Source: Desulfosediminicola ganghwensis (lineage in GTDB: Bacteria > Desulfobacterota > Desulfobulbia > Desulfobulbales > Desulfocapsaceae). Taken from it: DNA of 64,000 nucleotides. Location: positions 310,001 to 374,000 of the forward strand of contig NZ_CP050699.1 in the NCBI RefSeq assembly GCF_005116675.2, in the 5' to 3' direction. The notes beneath the pieces are model-generated. The model was not told where the DNA came from. It saw only the letters and a list, made by a program, of their open reading frames with translations, and did not search any database. Positions 1-9,081 of this stretch are shown one piece after another; position 1 is the first letter of the stretch; each line of letters starts with the position of its first letter. The position numbers and the translations under genes were made by a program.

Positions 1-17
1 CACCGTGTTGTCAGTTG

Positions 18-2540
18 CTAATTTTTCGCGACAATCACCTGAGCCATCAACTCACGACCCGCTTCGAAGGCAGCGTAGTTTGCTGCCCAGATAGCCGGTT
101 TCGGGCTGACGTTCTGCAACGCCTGATACCAGAGTTCCGCCGGGAAATCGGCAAAGGCCGAAGTCGCGGAAAGCGCACCCATCATCACTACATTGGCACT
201 GCGACCGCTCTCATCACCCAGGGCCAGAGCCTCTCCCAGCACATCCACCTCAAGCACAGTATAACCTGAAAGTGACTCAAGAATAGATTCGTAAGCTGGA
301 TAGCTCGATTCATCCACGCCATATGGGAAGACCCTGGTTCCGGCAAGCAGAACGGTACCTCCAGGCTCAAGCATGGAGAGAAAGCCCGGTCGCAACACCT
401 CGCTCATCTCCATGGAGACCAGACAGTCCGCAGTACCTGGCAGGAGGTTTGGCGAGCAAGCCTTACCGCAGCTGAAAGTCGAGATTACCGGCCCACCCAT
501 CTGGGCCATACCATGGGTCTCACCTTTCACGATATTGGTGTCTCCATAACCGGCCAGGAAAGCGAGTTGGGTCAATACACGGCCAAAGAAAAGGTTTCCC
601 TGACCGCCCACACCGCGAATGGCAACTGCCAGCTTCTCCGGCAGGGTCAGATCTTTAGCATTCGGAAGCACTATGTTTTGGGGTGGTTCAGCAAGATCAA
701 CCTTACCCTGCCCAGCGCTTTGTACCGCTTCGGCCGGGGCAAGCGCCCCTACCGGGCACATCTGGGCACAGGCCGAGCCCTGGCTTACGCATCCGGAGCA
801 GATGTTATTGTACGATGGCAGGCCATCTTCATCCGCCTGAATACCGGGACAGACCTGGCAGAGGCCGCACCGTTTACACTTTTCCTCATCCACCATCATT
901 TTGGTGTTAAAAGAAGCTTTCGGCATCCGGCGAATACAGGTTCCGGTAACCACCAGGGTGGTAAAGCTGCCCTTTTCAGCCTGCTGCAGCACTTCGGTCA
1001 ACGCCTTCTTGATCGCCTTGCGGTCATAGCCGTTCACCACAACTATCTCCGCGCCATGGGCAGCAAGTGATGATTGCAGGTTAAATATATTTTCCTCACC
1101 GGCAAAGTTGGTCGGCGATGTCGGACCAGGTTGGCCACCGGTCATGGCCGTCCAGTTATTATCTAGAATAACTTTTACCCCCGGGATCTTCCGAAAGAGG
1201 GTATTTCTGGTGGCATCCATACCGGAGTGCGTCTCGGTACCGTCACCGAGAAGAGAGATACATTTGCCGACTTTTTCCGGATTGGAGAGCACATAACCGG
1301 CACGATTCGCCTCCGATGCTCCCATACAGAGGTTGGTATCCACCGCATCCATAAAATAGAGCAGGGTATTGCAGCCGATATCACCAAAAACCGTCTCGAG
1401 CTTCTTGCGCTTTTTCATCAGCCGCACCTCTTCCCCGAAGAGACGGTACGGACAACCACCACAGATCATCGGCGGACGCATCAACGGCTGGGCCGCAGGA
1501 GGTGTAGCCGTGGCAATCCCGAAGCCAAGTTTTCTCGCGATCATTTCCGGGTTCCACTCGGTGAGAGTATCATATTCAGCCTTACCTGTTACCTCCAGGC
1601 CTTTGCGCTCCAGCTCATCCTGCAGATAGCGATAGCCATCCTCAATCACATATACCGGTCCGTCGATGGACTGGCAGAACTCATTGATCAGCTTCATCGG
1701 CAAAGGAAAGGTGAAACCGAGGGAAAGGATATCAAACTGCTCGCCCAGGGAGTTCTGTACCTCACGCACCATCATATCGCTGACGCCATAGGTGATGATG
1801 CCGATCTTGCCGTTGCCCTTGTCCCAGGTATTAAGGGGGCTGTTCTCCACCATCTCCACCAGCGCAGGCATGCGCTCGCCGAGCACCTTGTCGTAATCCT
1901 TTCTGGCTGTTACCGGTAAGGTGTTGAAAGTCTTGAGGGGCACCTCGATTTCAACTCTGTCGCGTTTTTTCAGCTCAGAGAGACGCACCAACCCCTCACT
2001 ATGACAGAGAGTGCCGCTGGTCATGATCACCACCGGGGTATGAAAAGCACGTCCGACATCCGCCGCCAGTTCCGCCGCGCCATGCAGCTCCTGGTGATTT
2101 CTCGGCTCGTACACCGGCACAAAGCAGCTTTTGATAAATGGCCGCGGGTCAACCAGATGCTGGGTGGAACTCGGGGTGAAATCAGAGGCCAGATAATAAA
2201 CCAGGGCCCCGCGCTTTTCGTTGAAAAATGCGGAGCTTGCAAATGGATCACCGCCCTGGAAAAGCCCTGGGATCTTCATGGTGACTACACAGTCATTACC
2301 CGCCAGCGAATGGCCATGGCCCATAGCCACTGCGGCCGCCTCGTTGACCGACCAGCCGACGGTGATCATATCCTGTACATGATTCAAGCCCTTGTCGATA
2401 ACCTCGGTGCTCGGTGTTCCAGGATAACCGTCAACAGCATGAATACCGCTACGCACACAACCCACTGCAAAAGCAATATTACCCTGCAACACGGTTGCCT
2501 CACCCTCTCCCCTGGTACACAACTGCTTAATCTGATTCAT
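18..2540 (-). CDS. iorAB: Indolepyruvate:ferredoxin oxidoreductase, alpha-beta fusion
   Basis: Oxidatively decarboxylates aryl-2-oxoacids such as indolepyruvate to aryl-acetyl-CoA, passing electrons to ferredoxin; cytoplasmic enzyme of aromatic amino acid fermentation. About 840 aa. The N-terminal part is IorA-like: a pyruvate-oxidoreductase type domain, then the thiamine diphosphate site around residues 385-465 (GDGT ... NNWTAMTGGQ), then two ferredoxin-type clusters (CKRCGLCQVCPG and CSGC ... CAQMCPVGA) near residues 550-600. From about residue 640 a complete IorB-like gamma domain follows (RGVGGQGNLFFGRVL). In many organisms iorA and iorB are separate genes, so this is a natural fusion. 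ATG at 2540 is preferred over an in-frame GTG at 2552 because a GGGG-rich site lies upstream of it. The gene stands alone, with no linked ferredoxin or CoA ligase. Confidence 0.93.
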   Translation of the reverse strand: MNQIKQLCTRGEGEATVLQGNIAFAVGCVRSGIHAVDGYPGTPSTEVIDKGLNHVQDMITVGWSVNEAAAVAMGHGHSLAGNDCVVTMKIPGLFQGGDPFASSAFFNEKRGALVYYLASDFTPSSTQHLVDPRPFIKSCFVPVYEPRNHQELHGAAELAADVGRAFHTPVVIMTSGTLCHSEGLVRLSELKKRDRVEIEVPLKTFNTLPVTARKDYDKVLGERMPALVEMVENSPLNTWDKGNGKIGIITYGVSDMMVREVQNSLGEQFDILSLGFTFPLPMKLINEFCQSIDGPVYVIEDGYRYLQDELERKGLEVTGKAEYDTLTEWNPEMIARKLGFGIATATPPAAQPLMRPPMICGGCPYRLFGEEVRLMKKRKKLETVFGDIGCNTLLYFMDAVDTNLCMGASEANRAGYVLSNPEKVGKCISLLGDGTETHSGMDATRNTLFRKIPGVKVILDNNWTAMTGGQPGPTSPTNFAGEENIFNLQSSLAAHGAEIVVVNGYDRKAIKKALTEVLQQAEKGSFTTLVVTGTCIRRMPKASFNTKMMVDEEKCKRCGLCQVCPGIQADEDGLPSYNNICSGCVSQGSACAQMCPVGALAPAEAVQSAGQGKVDLAEPPQNIVLPNAKDLTLPEKLAVAIRGVGGQGNLFFGRVLTQLAFLAGYGDTNIVKGETHGMAQMGGPVISTFSCGKACSPNLLPGTADCLVSMEMSEVLRPGFLSMLEPGGTVLLAGTRVFPYGVDESSYPAYESILESLSGYTVLEVDVLGEALALGDESGRSANVVMMGALSATSAFADFPAELWYQALQNVSPKPAIWAANYAAFEAGRELMAQVIVAKN

Positions 2541-3194
2541 TATTGACAACACCCCAAATTATGTGATTTATACGTATTTACACCTACCCTGAACTTCTCA
2601 TCGGTTCAGGCAGGATTCGCTTCGAAGTTTTCTGCGACAAATCATAGCAGACTGTTTTCGCAACACAAGACCAAGGCAGATGAGGCGCATAAGCTGACCT
2701 TTCATGAGCAATTCCGGCCAATCACGACATTCTTCCCAAACCCTGGCTGCAGTCAACTACACCCTTTACCAACAGGCCGGACCACCAGCTAGTGCAGACC
2801 GTTCTTTAACGACAGGTCCCGAAAGGTACTGGAAAACCAACCATGGTTGCTATATTTTTATCGATTTTTCTTACCCCAAGGATGGTAATTTGAAAACAGG
2901 CTCAGCGTTTTGCGGAAAGTGGATAACAGATGGGGAGCGCTGAACAGGCAGCTGCCTGTCAAAGCGCGGTGACTGGACAACACGACTGCCCCCTTGTTTT
3001 TTCGTGGTCTCCCTTCTTAATCAGGCGAATCAACATCCCGGGATCTGAATGAGGTTAGCCCGGATCTCTCACGAGCATTTTGTCGTTATGAATTGAATAA
3101 AGCAGCAAGCCATAGAACTGTCTCCCCCCGGACAAACATTTGCCAATCTGCCACGCCTCAGACCTCACTCCTCACCTTTTCAAGTCTGGCGCTA
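2541..3194. other. Intergenic stretch, no gene recognised
   Basis: About 650 bases between iorAB and the PAS membrane protein, whose 3' ends and 5' ends face so that this is upstream of iorAB and downstream of the PAS gene. A 79-codon open frame at 2704-2943 has no ribosome binding site and no recognisable protein features. I see no RNA gene or clear repeat here. Confidence 0.4.
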
Positions 3195-4475
3195 TCAATT
3201 CTTATCCATCTTGTACCACTCTTCTCTACCATACAGTTCTTCAATGCAGACCGGGCAGATTCCATGGCTGAACGACACATCTGAATGTCTTTGCAGATAC
3301 GCCTCAAGCATTTCCCAGTAACCGCTGTCGTCCCTGATCTTTTTGCAGTTGGTGCAGATGGGCAGAATGCCTTTCAGAGTCTTGATCTCTTCCAGGGCAG
3401 TCTGCATTTTGGTGATATCGGAGTGGATACCCACAATATTGCCTGCCGCAGTTCGCCGCTCACGAATTTGCAACCACCTTCCGTCATAGAGTTTTAATTT
3501 AGCATCAATATCGATCGGATAACTGGAAGCAGCCCTGGCATATAACATCTCTATATCTCTTTGCGGTGTATCCGTAGAAACAGCATTCCTGGTGCGCCCT
3601 ATTTGCAGTAACGCCGAGCGGGGTGTTCCCCGTTCCGCCTCCAAATCTGTAAAACGATAGTTTTTCTTAAAATTCTCATTGCATAAAAGAAGCCTCTGAT
3701 CTTTATCGAACAGCACAAAACCTTCAGAGATATTGTCTACCGCATCCCGCAATTGCTGACTGGAGCGTTCCACTTCTTTGTGAACCATTTGTAATTGCTC
3801 AGATATTTTTTTATTCTGAGCAATCTCCCTGTTGAGCAACACCACTTTCCAGAAGTTCATGCGTGATAATCGCTGGGTCTTTCGTGTTGTAAAAAAGCCG
3901 ACGCCATTGGCGAGTGAAATAAAAATTGCCACTCCGGTGATATCAAAAGGTTTCGATTGAATAGCGACCGCCATCACTCCCAGAAGGAAGAATGTCAGGA
4001 ATAGACCGAGGAAAAGTTGATAGCTCAGGCGGAGCGGGAAAAAACAGTAGAAAATGACCACCATTATCACGGTGATCAGTTGATGAATTTGTGCCTCCTC
4101 TATTCTGTAATACGGCACCAGGCAAATTACTGCCGATACAGCAAGAGCAGCGATGAGCATTGTTATGTCAATCAACCTGTCTGATTGCAGGAAAGGGGTG
4201 AACAATGCGGCAGCCAAACTCACCCCACCCGCAATTAGGCGAAGGACCGCAAGCTGATAGAATTCAGCACAAACACCCAGATAAAGATAATCAGCAACAA
4301 TAGTGGCCCAAAAGAGCAAACCGCCCAGAATTGCGAAAAAACGAAGAGCTCTCAAACGTTCGGTTCGGATGCTGGCCGCATAGTCCTTTTCGATTTGCGG
4401 GTCGGCAAAAGTCGCCCCGAACCAGACAAACAACGGTTCTGTATACGCTGGATCAGTTCTGGTTTCTGTATTCAT
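3195..4475 (-). CDS. Membrane PAS-domain sensor with Cys-rich C-terminal motif
   Basis: About 426 aa. The N-terminal ~200 residues contain about six hydrophobic segments. A short coiled region leads into one PAS domain (begins DAVDNISEGFVLFDKDQ, ends with a PAC-like GIHSDITKMQTALEEIKTLKG). The last 50 residues hold the motif ICTNCKKIRDDSGYW, then FSHGICPVCIEELYG: two CxxC pairs with a nearby His, plausibly a metal or redox site. This tail is, from memory, widespread at the ends of PAS and kinase proteins in Desulfobacterota, usually unassigned. No kinase, GGDEF, methyl-accepting or DNA-binding output domain is visible, so it may be a partner-dependent sensor. ATG 4475 follows GGGGTGCTTGAA; an upstream in-frame start at 4562 would add 29 unlikely residues. 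Confidence 0.75.
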   Translation of the reverse strand: MNTETRTDPAYTEPLFVWFGATFADPQIEKDYAASIRTERLRALRFFAILGGLLFWATIVADYLYLGVCAEFYQLAVLRLIAGGVSLAAALFTPFLQSDRLIDITMLIAALAVSAVICLVPYYRIEEAQIHQLITVIMVVIFYCFFPLRLSYQLFLGLFLTFFLLGVMAVAIQSKPFDITGVAIFISLANGVGFFTTRKTQRLSRMNFWKVVLLNREIAQNKKISEQLQMVHKEVERSSQQLRDAVDNISEGFVLFDKDQRLLLCNENFKKNYRFTDLEAERGTPRSALLQIGRTRNAVSTDTPQRDIEMLYARAASSYPIDIDAKLKLYDGRWLQIRERRTAAGNIVGIHSDITKMQTALEEIKTLKGILPICTNCKKIRDDSGYWEMLEAYLQRHSDVSFSHGICPVCIEELYGREEWYKMDKN

Positions 4476-4715
4476 TTCAAGCACCCCTGAAAAGGGTTTC
4501 CGGCCGGCACACAGCACAAGCAAAATTGATAACACGACATCTTCACAACAAACCAAAACCAAAAAACAATGGAATGATAGTTTTTAGAATCTACCACAAA
4601 ATAGGAATGCAAACAGAAAAATCAGATATTATGCTTTGTTATGCGACAAACATATAATCATGAGACAGAATCATTCGGCATAGCCCGCCCAAAAATAACA
4701 CTGCTGTGCCGATAG

Positions 4716-5687
4716 CTAAAAGAGCTTGAGCTGTTTTGATGCAACTGTACAGGCTTTATCTGTTTTCACCTTTTTCACAGATGGCTTGGCATCATACCTG
4801 CCAAGAAGCGAGGGGGACGTGGGATCATGTTCGGAGTAATTTCGTTGGGCAACGTTGAAGCTGCTGGTCGCATAGCAATAGCTGCAACCGAATAGGCAGG
4901 AGTCGTACATACCGATGTCACGACTTACCGCGCAACCGCATTCTGTGCGCTGAGATGGATCTTTTCTGGCAGAGACACTAACCTTGAAGACCTTTCGTAT
5001 CAGGTCATCATCAATACATTTACCGGGAGATACCCCCAAAGATTCCAGGTTCATCTTTTCAGCACAACTCAGCAGCCTTATGTCGTGTGATCCGGCCATT
5101 CGCATCAACTCAGCAACGAGGGGTTCAACCTCCCTAAACCTGATATTGCCTGAGTGATTCACTGTTATGTTTTTTTGTTTGAGTTCATCAATACGCCGCG
5201 ATGCCTTCCGGTAGAAATCGACGAAGCTGATAAAACAACGTTTGGTATACCCGGCAAGTTTCCCGGCAATTCTGCCGAAATTGTCGAGGTGGTAAGAAGC
5301 CGGGGTAATATTGCCCAGGACGATCGGATCATAACGCCAGATCACCCGCTCAGGGCCTATCTTGTCGGCAAGCTCTTGAAAAACAGCCAGCGCCTTGTCA
5401 ACTTTTGGAGAATAGGGGTCTATCTCCCCTGGATTGTTCACCAGAGTAAACAGGAAATAGTAGTTCAAGCCCCTCCCATCCAGCTCTTGCAAATGGGCCA
5501 GAAGTGGTTTGGGGTTACGGGTCCAGAATACTATCGCGTCTACATCTTCGGGCGATAGCGAGATATACGAAATTTGCTTTCGGTTGAACGGGTTGGGCAC
5601 CGCGCAATAGCCTGCTGCGATTCTGTTGATAAACCATTGGGAATAAAAGGCGGGGATATCCGTTCTACGGCTTGCGCTGATAATCAT
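4716..5687 (-). CDS. DUF1848 family protein (putative Fe-S / radical-SAM-like)
   Basis: 323 aa, complete. The N-terminus MIISASRRTDIPAFYSQWF is diagnostic of DUF1848 as I know it. Near residue 250-270 there is a Cys cluster (CAVSRDIGMYDSCLFGCSYC) with a CxxxCxxC arrangement resembling a radical-SAM or SPL-like cluster, and a further Cys in RLLSCAEKMNLESLG. The function of the family is not established. It stands alone; downstream spacing to the PAS gene is about 240 bp with no shared operon evidence beyond orientation. Confidence 0.8.
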   Translation of the reverse strand: MIISASRRTDIPAFYSQWFINRIAAGYCAVPNPFNRKQISYISLSPEDVDAIVFWTRNPKPLLAHLQELDGRGLNYYFLFTLVNNPGEIDPYSPKVDKALAVFQELADKIGPERVIWRYDPIVLGNITPASYHLDNFGRIAGKLAGYTKRCFISFVDFYRKASRRIDELKQKNITVNHSGNIRFREVEPLVAELMRMAGSHDIRLLSCAEKMNLESLGVSPGKCIDDDLIRKVFKVSVSARKDPSQRTECGCAVSRDIGMYDSCLFGCSYCYATSSFNVAQRNYSEHDPTSPSLLGRYDAKPSVKKVKTDKACTVASKQLKLF

Positions 5688-6021
5688 CTGGTACCAGATT
5701 TGAGATTGTGAAACGGGGCCAGGTCTTGGATTGAGACTTTTCGCTATTCGCAGATATTATTTTGCTTACTGTCGAATAACGCAAGCCTATGTGTTTTTCA
5801 ATATAACAGTAACCTGTCAGGGCATTTCCTGCCTCTTCGAAACAGTTCGAGATTTCTTTTACGATTTTTTTGGCTTATTGCAAAACCACCTTTACAACTT
5901 ACCGTAATTGTATATGTAGCCCGGCTCTTTAAGGCTCAGCCTAACTGGAATTCGACGAATACTGCGATAAATGATGCAATGAATACTCTGATAGATACTT
6001 TGACACTACGTGGAGGAAAAA
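5688..6021. other. Intergenic with RAYT 3'-end remnant
   Basis: Divergent promoter space between the DUF1848 gene and the methyltransferase. The only recognisable content is the fragment at 5722-5790, described separately as a transposase remnant. The remainder is AT-rich with no clear feature. Confidence 0.4.
5722..5790 (-). pseudogene. RAYT transposase 3'-end remnant (copy a)
   Basis: The stretch GCAGATATTATTTTGCTTAC with its flanks is near-identical to the 3' end of the better-preserved REP-associated tyrosine transposase copy at 63.1 kb (GCAGATACTATCTTGCTTAC). On the minus strand it encodes a degraded version of the helix-turn-helix tail of that family (AxHIGLHYSTVSKI). Only the last ~20 codons survive. 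Similarity fades after about 5778. Confidence 0.7.
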
Positions 6022-6774
6022 ATGGAAGATTTCCAGCTTTTAGCTGACCTGCATTTACGGCAAAAACGTCAGGGACCGGGGGGAAGCGCTGCAACGAAAA
6101 TGGCAATTGATCTGGCCATGCTCGATCCCTCCGCACCACTCAAAATTGCTGATATCGGCTGCGGTACTGGTGCTTCTACTCTCGATCTTGCACGCCGGCT
6201 CAATGCGGAAATCACCGCGGTGGATTTTCTGCCTGAGTTTATCAAGAAGCTTATCGCAGATTCAGAAAAAGAAGGTCTAGGTGACAAAATAACCGCCGTG
6301 GTCGGTCCAATGGAAAATCTGCAATTTGAGGATGATGAGCTTGATGTAATCTGGTCGGAAGGGGCAATATACAACATTGGTTTCGAGAAAGGAGTTAATG
6401 AGTGGCGTCGTTTCCTCAAGCCGGAGGGGATACTGGTGGCATCTGAGCTTACCTGGATAACCGGTGATCGACCAAATGAAATCCAGGAACATTGGAACAC
6501 TGAGTATGCTGAGGTGGATACAGCCTCGGCCAAGATTAAGGTTCTGGAGGATGCCGGCTATTCTCCGGTTGCCTATTTCTTCTTACCCGAGCATTGTTGG
6601 TTTCAAAATTATTACGGTCCCTTGCAGGACAGTTTTGCCGAATTCCTGAGGCGTAACGCAAACAGCGAAAGTGCCCAGGCAATAGTTGAGGCAGAGAGAA
6701 AGGAAATCGCTCTTTATGAGAAATATAAGGGGTATTACAGCTATGGGGTCTATATAGCCAAAAAGTTGGGGTGA
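6022..6774 (+). CDS. Class I SAM-dependent methyltransferase
   Basis: 250 aa. Rossmann-fold methyltransferase with motif I IADIGCGTGASTLDLARR at about residues 45-60, an acidic motif II loop (ITAVDFLPEF) and a motif III/IV region (LDVIWSEGAIYNIGFEKG) typical of small-molecule methyltransferases of the UbiE/type-11 group. The substrate cannot be read from sequence. ATG 6022 is chosen because GGAGGA sits 4-5 bases upstream; a GTG at 6010 overlaps that site. No operon partner. Confidence 0.85.
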   Translation: MEDFQLLADLHLRQKRQGPGGSAATKMAIDLAMLDPSAPLKIADIGCGTGASTLDLARRLNAEITAVDFLPEFIKKLIADSEKEGLGDKITAVVGPMENLQFEDDELDVIWSEGAIYNIGFEKGVNEWRRFLKPEGILVASELTWITGDRPNEIQEHWNTEYAEVDTASAKIKVLEDAGYSPVAYFFLPEHCWFQNYYGPLQDSFAEFLRRNANSESAQAIVEAERKEIALYEKYKGYYSYGVYIAKKLG

Positions 6775-6810
6775 GACCTGACAAATCAGGAATAACACGC
6801 TCAACGCACC

Positions 6811-7220
6811 TCAAATTTTATGTGAAATTTCAGGCACTTTGACACGATTGAAGTCCCAGGCGCCCTCGCCGAGCCAGTCCTTGAGCATTTTGAGATGATT
6901 CTGGCGCTCTTCATCATCGTCACCAAGATATTTATACATGTTCCCCGGCTTCTGATTGTCTAAACGGTGCAACATCCCGCCTGTTGCCGGCCATACCACG
7001 TAGCTTATGAAATGAAGGTGTCCATCCAGGAACCGACCTCCCTCCTCCTATCCCCTGCCAGTCTCCCATCTTTGTACTCCGGAGTGTCACTACCATGACA
7101 ATCGAGGCAGCGTTGCTCCAGCATTTGCTGAACATCCTTACGCCAGGTGAGTTCCTCTGCGGCTACTGGAGAGACGAAAAATGCAGCAATCACCGCAAAC
7201 AACGGGACAAATTTCAACAT
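6811..7220 (-). pseudogene. Small monoheme cytochrome c, frameshifted by a 5-bp duplication
   Basis: The 5' part encodes a Sec signal peptide (MLKFVPLFAVIAAFFVSPVAA) and a single heme motif CLDCH. The frame stops after GSWMDTFIS at 7005. In another frame the same protein continues as ISYVVWPATGGMLHRLDN and on to a normal C-terminus (EGAWDFNRVKVPEI). At the junction the plus strand carries a tandem ATGAA ATGAA at 7007-7016; removing one 5-bp unit restores a continuous ~134-residue periplasmic cytochrome. ATG 7220 follows GAGGATTTCGAA. Either a true pseudogene, a slipped-strand phase switch or a sequencing error; the exact tandem copy favours replication slippage. Function beyond electron transfer is unknown. 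Confidence 0.75.
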
Positions 7221-7996
7221 TTCGAAATCCTCTCTAACTATTTGATTTTTCCGGTTCAGCAAAACAGGCTCGGCTTTCAGGTCAATTATTGTTTGATCCT
7301 TTCATCGTAATACCTGCTGCTCCGCCAAGGTTGTCAGCTCTGTAAAGGCATCAACAACATGCAAATCGTAGTGGGTTCTTCCTGCCTCCCTGTATGGTCA
7401 GAGAGACTGTATAATCAGGACTTTATACTGTTAAACTTTTAACTAAGCGCCCGAAGACACAAGGGATAATTGAGACTGGAATGCTTTTAAAGAGTATTAG
7501 TGCAGAACACGTTCCATTTGTGAAATGCGCCGATGATTTATCCCGGAAAAAGAGATGGGCAACCCTTGAGTTGCGTATCTGCCGGGTATACAAATACAAT
7601 TTAGCCTTCTTCGCTTATACTAGCCTGGGTGTACGTACCATTACTCAATGTCCTGGCAGGACCGACACCTCAATTGAAGGCCATACTCCATTGCTGCCAT
7701 GTTGCCCAGCCCTCTATCTTTCTGTATAATTTTACATAAAGAGCGTCAGGGACCAGGAGCTATTCGGCAAACCCTAACATCATAAAAGAGTCCGTAGTCC
7801 TTAACCTTTGGGGGCCTTGGAGGGAGGAGTGTTGCACTTATTATCTGAATTCAGCCTTCACCTTTTTGAGTTATACTTTCTCAAGACCTGCGAGAAGTCG
7901 TTTTCGTTCTCAGCCCAAAAGTGGATGATTTTCCTGCAGGTGGTCAAATGTTTCATCCTTTCATCCGGAGTTCGTCCACTTTGAGGTAATCCTCCT
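7221..7996. other. Intergenic, nothing firmly recognised
   Basis: About 775 bases between the frameshifted cytochrome and the RND adaptor. An 82-codon plus-strand open frame at 7481-7729 lacks a ribosome binding site and any recognised motif. No repeat family shared with the rest of the window is obvious. Confidence 0.35.
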
Positions 7997-9073
7997 ATGA
8001 ATCGCCCTCTCTCACTTTTCTTTTTTTGTACGATCACGTTTGCACTGTTTATAATAAATTCTGCGCTCGCAAAACCACCCGTACAGGTGATTATCAGTGA
8101 AGTTGTAGCAAAAGAGTTCGGGGATAAAATAGAGGCACTGGGCACATTACGAGCCAATGAATCTGTGCAAATCACCGCAGCGGTGACGGACACCATCACG
8201 GTCCTGCATTTTGAGGATGGGCAGAGGGTGAACAAGGGGGATGTGCTTGTTGAAATGACCAGTCAGGAAGAGCACGCCCTTCTTGCAGAGGAACAATCGA
8301 GGGTGGCAGAGGCTCAAAAGCAGTATGATCGGCTGAGTACACTAGTCGGCAAGGGGGTTACATCTACATCTGAACTCGATGAACAGCAACGGGAGCTTGG
8401 CACGGCCCAGGCGAGATTGCGGGCAATTGAGTCGAGACTTCAAGACAGGCTGGTTCTTGCGCCGTTTTCAGGCGTGGTAGGGTTGAGAAATATTAGCGTC
8501 GGCGCTTTAATTGAGCCGGGCGACATGATAACTACCCTGGATGACGACAGCGCAATGAAGCTGGACTTTACAGTACCATCCATTTACCTGGCGTCGTTAT
8601 ATCAGGGGCTTCCGATAGAGGCGAAAGCGGCAGCATTTTCCGACAAGATCTTCACCGGTAAGGTCAGCAGCATTGATAGCCGAATTGACAGCTCGACCAG
8701 ATCAATAATCGTTCGCGCCCTTATCCCTAATCCGGAAGAGCTTTTGAAACCCGGGCTGCTGATGAATGTTATCCTGCTGAAAAATCCCCGATCTGCTCTG
8801 GTTGTGCCCGAAGAAGCCCTGGTTCCTGTGGGAGGGAAAAACTTCGTCTACGTGGTGGACCCTTCACAGGAGTCCCCGCGAGCGGAACACCGCCAGATTC
8901 AGACTGGCCTTCGCAGGCAGGGAGAGGTCGAGGTTGTGGAAGGTGTGCGGGAGGGTGAATTTGTCATCACTCATGGCACAATCAAGGTGCGACCCGATCA
9001 ACCCGTCTCCGTTATGACCACAGAAAAAGGGAGTGAATCGCTGAAACAGTTACTCTCAAGCGGAGAGGATTGA
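7997..9073 (+). CDS. RND efflux periplasmic adaptor (membrane fusion protein)
   Basis: 358 aa with an N-terminal Sec signal (hydrophobic stretch to about residue 25, ending NSALA). AcrA/MexE-type layout: a barrel-sandwich half-motif (TLRANESVQITAAVTDTI), a short alpha-helical hairpin (residues ~90-145), the second lipoyl half (LVLAPFSGVVGLRNISVGA), a beta-barrel domain and a membrane-proximal domain. It bridges the inner-membrane pump encoded immediately downstream to an outer-membrane channel. GAGG lies 12 bases before ATG 7997. No TolC-type gene is present in the window, so the outer-membrane component must be encoded elsewhere. Confidence 0.92.
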   Translation: MNRPLSLFFFCTITFALFIINSALAKPPVQVIISEVVAKEFGDKIEALGTLRANESVQITAAVTDTITVLHFEDGQRVNKGDVLVEMTSQEEHALLAEEQSRVAEAQKQYDRLSTLVGKGVTSTSELDEQQRELGTAQARLRAIESRLQDRLVLAPFSGVVGLRNISVGALIEPGDMITTLDDDSAMKLDFTVPSIYLASLYQGLPIEAKAAAFSDKIFTGKVSSIDSRIDSSTRSIIVRALIPNPEELLKPGLLMNVILLKNPRSALVVPEEALVPVGGKNFVYVVDPSQESPRAEHRQIQTGLRRQGEVEVVEGVREGEFVITHGTIKVRPDQPVSVMTTEKGSESLKQLLSSGED

Positions 9074-9081
9074 GGCCAGCC

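Noticed and set aside
2704-2943. 79-aa frame downstream of the PAS protein
   Set aside because: No ribosome binding site, no motif, in a region without other coding signs.
7481-7729. 82-aa plus-strand frame before the RND genes
   Set aside because: No start signal and no recognisable fold.
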